Below are positions 6,273 to 7,552 of a stretch of 7,552 bases of DNA, piece by piece. The notes under the pieces are model-generated. The model worked only from the letters and a program-made list of their open reading frames with translations, was not told the DNA's origin and did no database searches. The stretch is taken from NCBI GenBank assembly GCA_964477275.1, contig CAYZDV010000100.1, positions 1 to 7,552 on the forward strand, given 5' to 3'. Each line of letters opens with the position of its first letter. Within the stretch, counting starts at the first letter, position 1. The translations under genes were made by a program, and so were the position numbers. This DNA comes from CAYZDV01 sp964477275 (GTDB taxonomy: Bacteria > Acidobacteriota > Aminicenantia > Aminicenantales > Aminicenantaceae).

Positions 6273-6382
6273 CGTTCATCCGCCCTGATGGTCCATATCA
6301 TAATGGATTTGGATGAAAATGAGAAGAAAAATCTCTGTCCCAGTTCGTCAAAGAATACCGGGCTGACCCTTTCCAGCCTCAT
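6269..6382 (-). other. Doubtful 37-codon reading frame overlapping the mntA start
   Basis: On the minus strand, ATG at 6382-6380 opens a frame of 37 codons (MRLERVSPVFFDELGQ...) ending in TGA at 6271-6269. That stop overlaps the mntA ATG as ATGA. The same frame is open without a start for about 28 further codons upstream, to a stop within the end of the TPR gene. The peptide is unusually rich in Phe and Ser, and I do not recognise it. The ATG lacks a good Shine-Dalgarno, and the better promoter candidate for mntA lies inside this frame. It may be a leader peptide coupled to mntA, the tail of a degraded gene, or chance. Confidence 0.2.
6297..6325 (-). promoter_or_regulatory. Candidate sigma70-type promoter for mntA-hepT
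   Basis: On the minus strand, TTCTCA (6325-6320) is separated by 17 bases from TATGAT (6302-6297). This gives four of six and five of six consensus matches. The -10 box ends 24 bases before the mntA ATG, so the leader would be short, about 17 bases. I see no clear palindromic operator around it. Consensus match only. Confidence 0.4.
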
Positions 6383-6455
6383 CCATTCGACCTGGTCCTT
6401 GATAAAAGGACGTTGGAGACGATAATCAAGTGAAGATCGATGGCCGATGTCGCGG

Positions 6456-7552
6456 TCAGAAATCCAGCTTCATCCTGGCCAGGAGGGCTTTGAACCGCGG
6501 ATCGGCTGATAGCTCCGGGCTGAACCATTCGGTATAAACGTGGATGAAGATCATTAAAGTATCGCGCTCGGCAAAGGCCCTGTCCAAGTATTCGAAGGCC
6601 AGGTCGAGTTTTCCCAAGATCCCGGCCGACCAGGCGATGCACACAGACGACGTATGCTTGATAAATTTCTTTTTTTCGATCATCTCCTCGAGGATCCGCG
6701 CCGCTTTTTCGCGATCCCCCTTTCTCAGGCATGTAAACACGAGCACTCCCTCCGCCCAGCCGGAGGGGGCGAGCAGCTTTTGCCCTTTCCCCAACGTATC
6801 GATGGCCTCGTCCCAAAGTCCTTTTCGACAATAGGCCAGGCCCGCATGAAAATAGGCCAGGCCGTTGTTCGGGTCGATCTCCAGGGCCCTGGCGAATTCC
6901 TGGAGGGCCTCATCAGGCCTCCCCGCGGCGACATGCAGACCGACCGACCAGGCATAATAGAGAGGCATGAGAGGATCGAGCTCCAGAGCCTTTTTGATCT
7001 CCAGGACGGCCTCGTCCAACCGCCCTCTTTTCAAATAGAACCAACCGCGCGTGCCATGGGATAAGGCGTCCCCCGGATTGAGGGAGAGCACGCGATCGAA
7101 GCTGCGGCCGGCCGCATCCCAATCCCATTCATACCAGAACGCCAGCATGGCGGCGACGGCGTGAGCCTCGGCCAGGTCTTCATCTAGGGACAGGGCCTTT
7201 TGGATGGCCGCTTCGGCCTTGGGCCACATCTCGGCCGGAGGCGCCAAGTTCAAAACGCCCAGGGCGCCAAAGATATTAGCCATGCCCGCGTAGGCCAGAG
7301 CGAAATTCGGGTCCTTGTCAATGGCGCTCCGGTAACAATTCAGGGCCTTTTCGTAGGATTCGAGACTCGGCCTGGCGTAGAAGTAGAGCCCCTTGAGATA
7401 GAGGCTGTAGGCCTCCGGGTCTTCCGTGGAGCGCTTCCGGAGGGCGGTCTTTTCCCCGACCCTCAAGGTCACTTTCAAGCTGTCCACGATGGCCGCCGTG
7501 ATCTCGTCCTGGATGGCGAAGATGTCGGCCATGTCCCGGTCGTAGCGCTCCG
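6456..7552 (-). CDS. TPR-repeat protein, C-terminal part (5' end outside window)
   Basis: Only the last 364 residues are visible; the frame is open through the right edge, and the first complete codons read ERYDRDMADIFAIQDEIT. An internal ATG at 7532 is probably not the true start. The stretch (A)ERYDR-(D/E)-(M/L)ADIFA-(I/L)-QDEI is the typical junction after a TolB/FlgO-like N-terminal domain in large TPR proteins. Those are often annotated as adenylate-cyclase-like, winged-helix or Ser/Thr-kinase TPR regulators of Acidobacteriota and related phyla. The visible part is a series of about six to eight tetratricopeptide units, for example ALNCYRSAIDKDPNFALAYA, FDRVLSLNPGDALSHG, ALELDPLMPLYYAW and ALEIDPNNGLAYFHAGLAY. 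These serve protein-protein contacts. It ends with the usual cap ADPRFKALLARMKLDF. The output domain, and hence the role (signalling or gene control), is encoded off-window. The Asn-Pro/Asp-Pro positions of the repeats are well kept, so the gene looks intact. Confidence 0.85.
   Translation of the reverse strand, partial: ERYDRDMADIFAIQDEITAAIVDSLKVTLRVGEKTALRKRSTEDPEAYSLYLKGLYFYARPSLESYEKALNCYRSAIDKDPNFALAYAGMANIFGALGVLNLAPPAEMWPKAEAAIQKALSLDEDLAEAHAVAAMLAFWYEWDWDAAGRSFDRVLSLNPGDALSHGTRGWFYLKRGRLDEAVLEIKKALELDPLMPLYYAWSVGLHVAAGRPDEALQEFARALEIDPNNGLAYFHAGLAYCRKGLWDEAIDTLGKGQKLLAPSGWAEGVLVFTCLRKGDREKAARILEEMIEKKKFIKHTSSVCIAWSAGILGKLDLAFEYLDRAFAERDTLMIFIHVYTEWFSPELSADPRFKALLARMKLDF

Noticed and set aside
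6379..6831. 150-codon minus-strand frame within the TPR gene
   Set aside because: It is out of frame with the clear TPR repeats and rich in Arg/Gly/Pro as expected for a shadow frame.

Overview
The window looks like a chromosomal segment of a moderately GC-rich free-living bacterium that degrades peptides or amides. Three proteins carry export signals, one of them a lipoprotein signal. A long TPR protein of the 'TolB/FlgO-like + TPR' type begins outside the window. This set (exported M20 hydrolase, GGT-like enzyme, YtcJ-like amidohydrolase, TPR protein, MNT/HEPN pair, dispersed GGAATGACA-type repeat) is what I would expect from Candidatus Aminicenantes, Acidobacteriota or former deltaproteobacterial genomes. 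That placement is inference; no rRNA or other phylogenetic marker is present.

Left part, plus strand (1-3663). A non-coding stretch holds a dispersed-repeat-like element with nested inverted repeats (26-161) and a perfect 9-bp inverted repeat (184-209) just before the first ribosome binding site. Two tightly linked genes follow. The first encodes an exported M20-family (AbgB-like) metallo-hydrolase (222-1772). The second encodes an exported gamma-glutamyltransferase-family N-terminal-nucleophile hydrolase (1783-3663), whose Shine-Dalgarno overlaps the stop codon of the first. Both should act outside the cytoplasm, splitting amide bonds in peptides or gamma-glutamyl or acylated amino compounds.

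Middle, minus strand (3692-5428). A lipoprotein amidohydrolase of the YtcJ-like amidohydrolase-3 family converges on the GGT-like gene with only 28 bases between the stop codons and no recognisable hairpin terminator. It has its own candidate promoter at 5593-5621, which would give a leader of about 157 bases. The 206 bases between 5429 and 5634 hold this promoter, the Shine-Dalgarno, and nothing else I can identify.

Right part, minus strand (5635-7552). An MntA/HepT (MNT nucleotidyltransferase / HEPN ribonuclease) toxin-antitoxin pair has all signature motifs intact: GS-x10-DxD in the antitoxin and RX4HXY in the toxin. The toxin starts with TTG inside a 4-base TTGA overlap with the antitoxin stop. 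The 183 bases upstream (6273-6455) contain a candidate promoter and a doubtful 37-codon reading frame that overlaps the mntA start by ATGA. The window closes with the C-terminal part of a TPR protein running off the right edge.

Nothing here is a plainly new system. The most notable points are the GGT-like enzyme, which seems to lack the usual gamma-glutamyl-binding residues, its coupling to an exported M20 hydrolase, and the start and overlap arrangement of the MntA/HepT pair.
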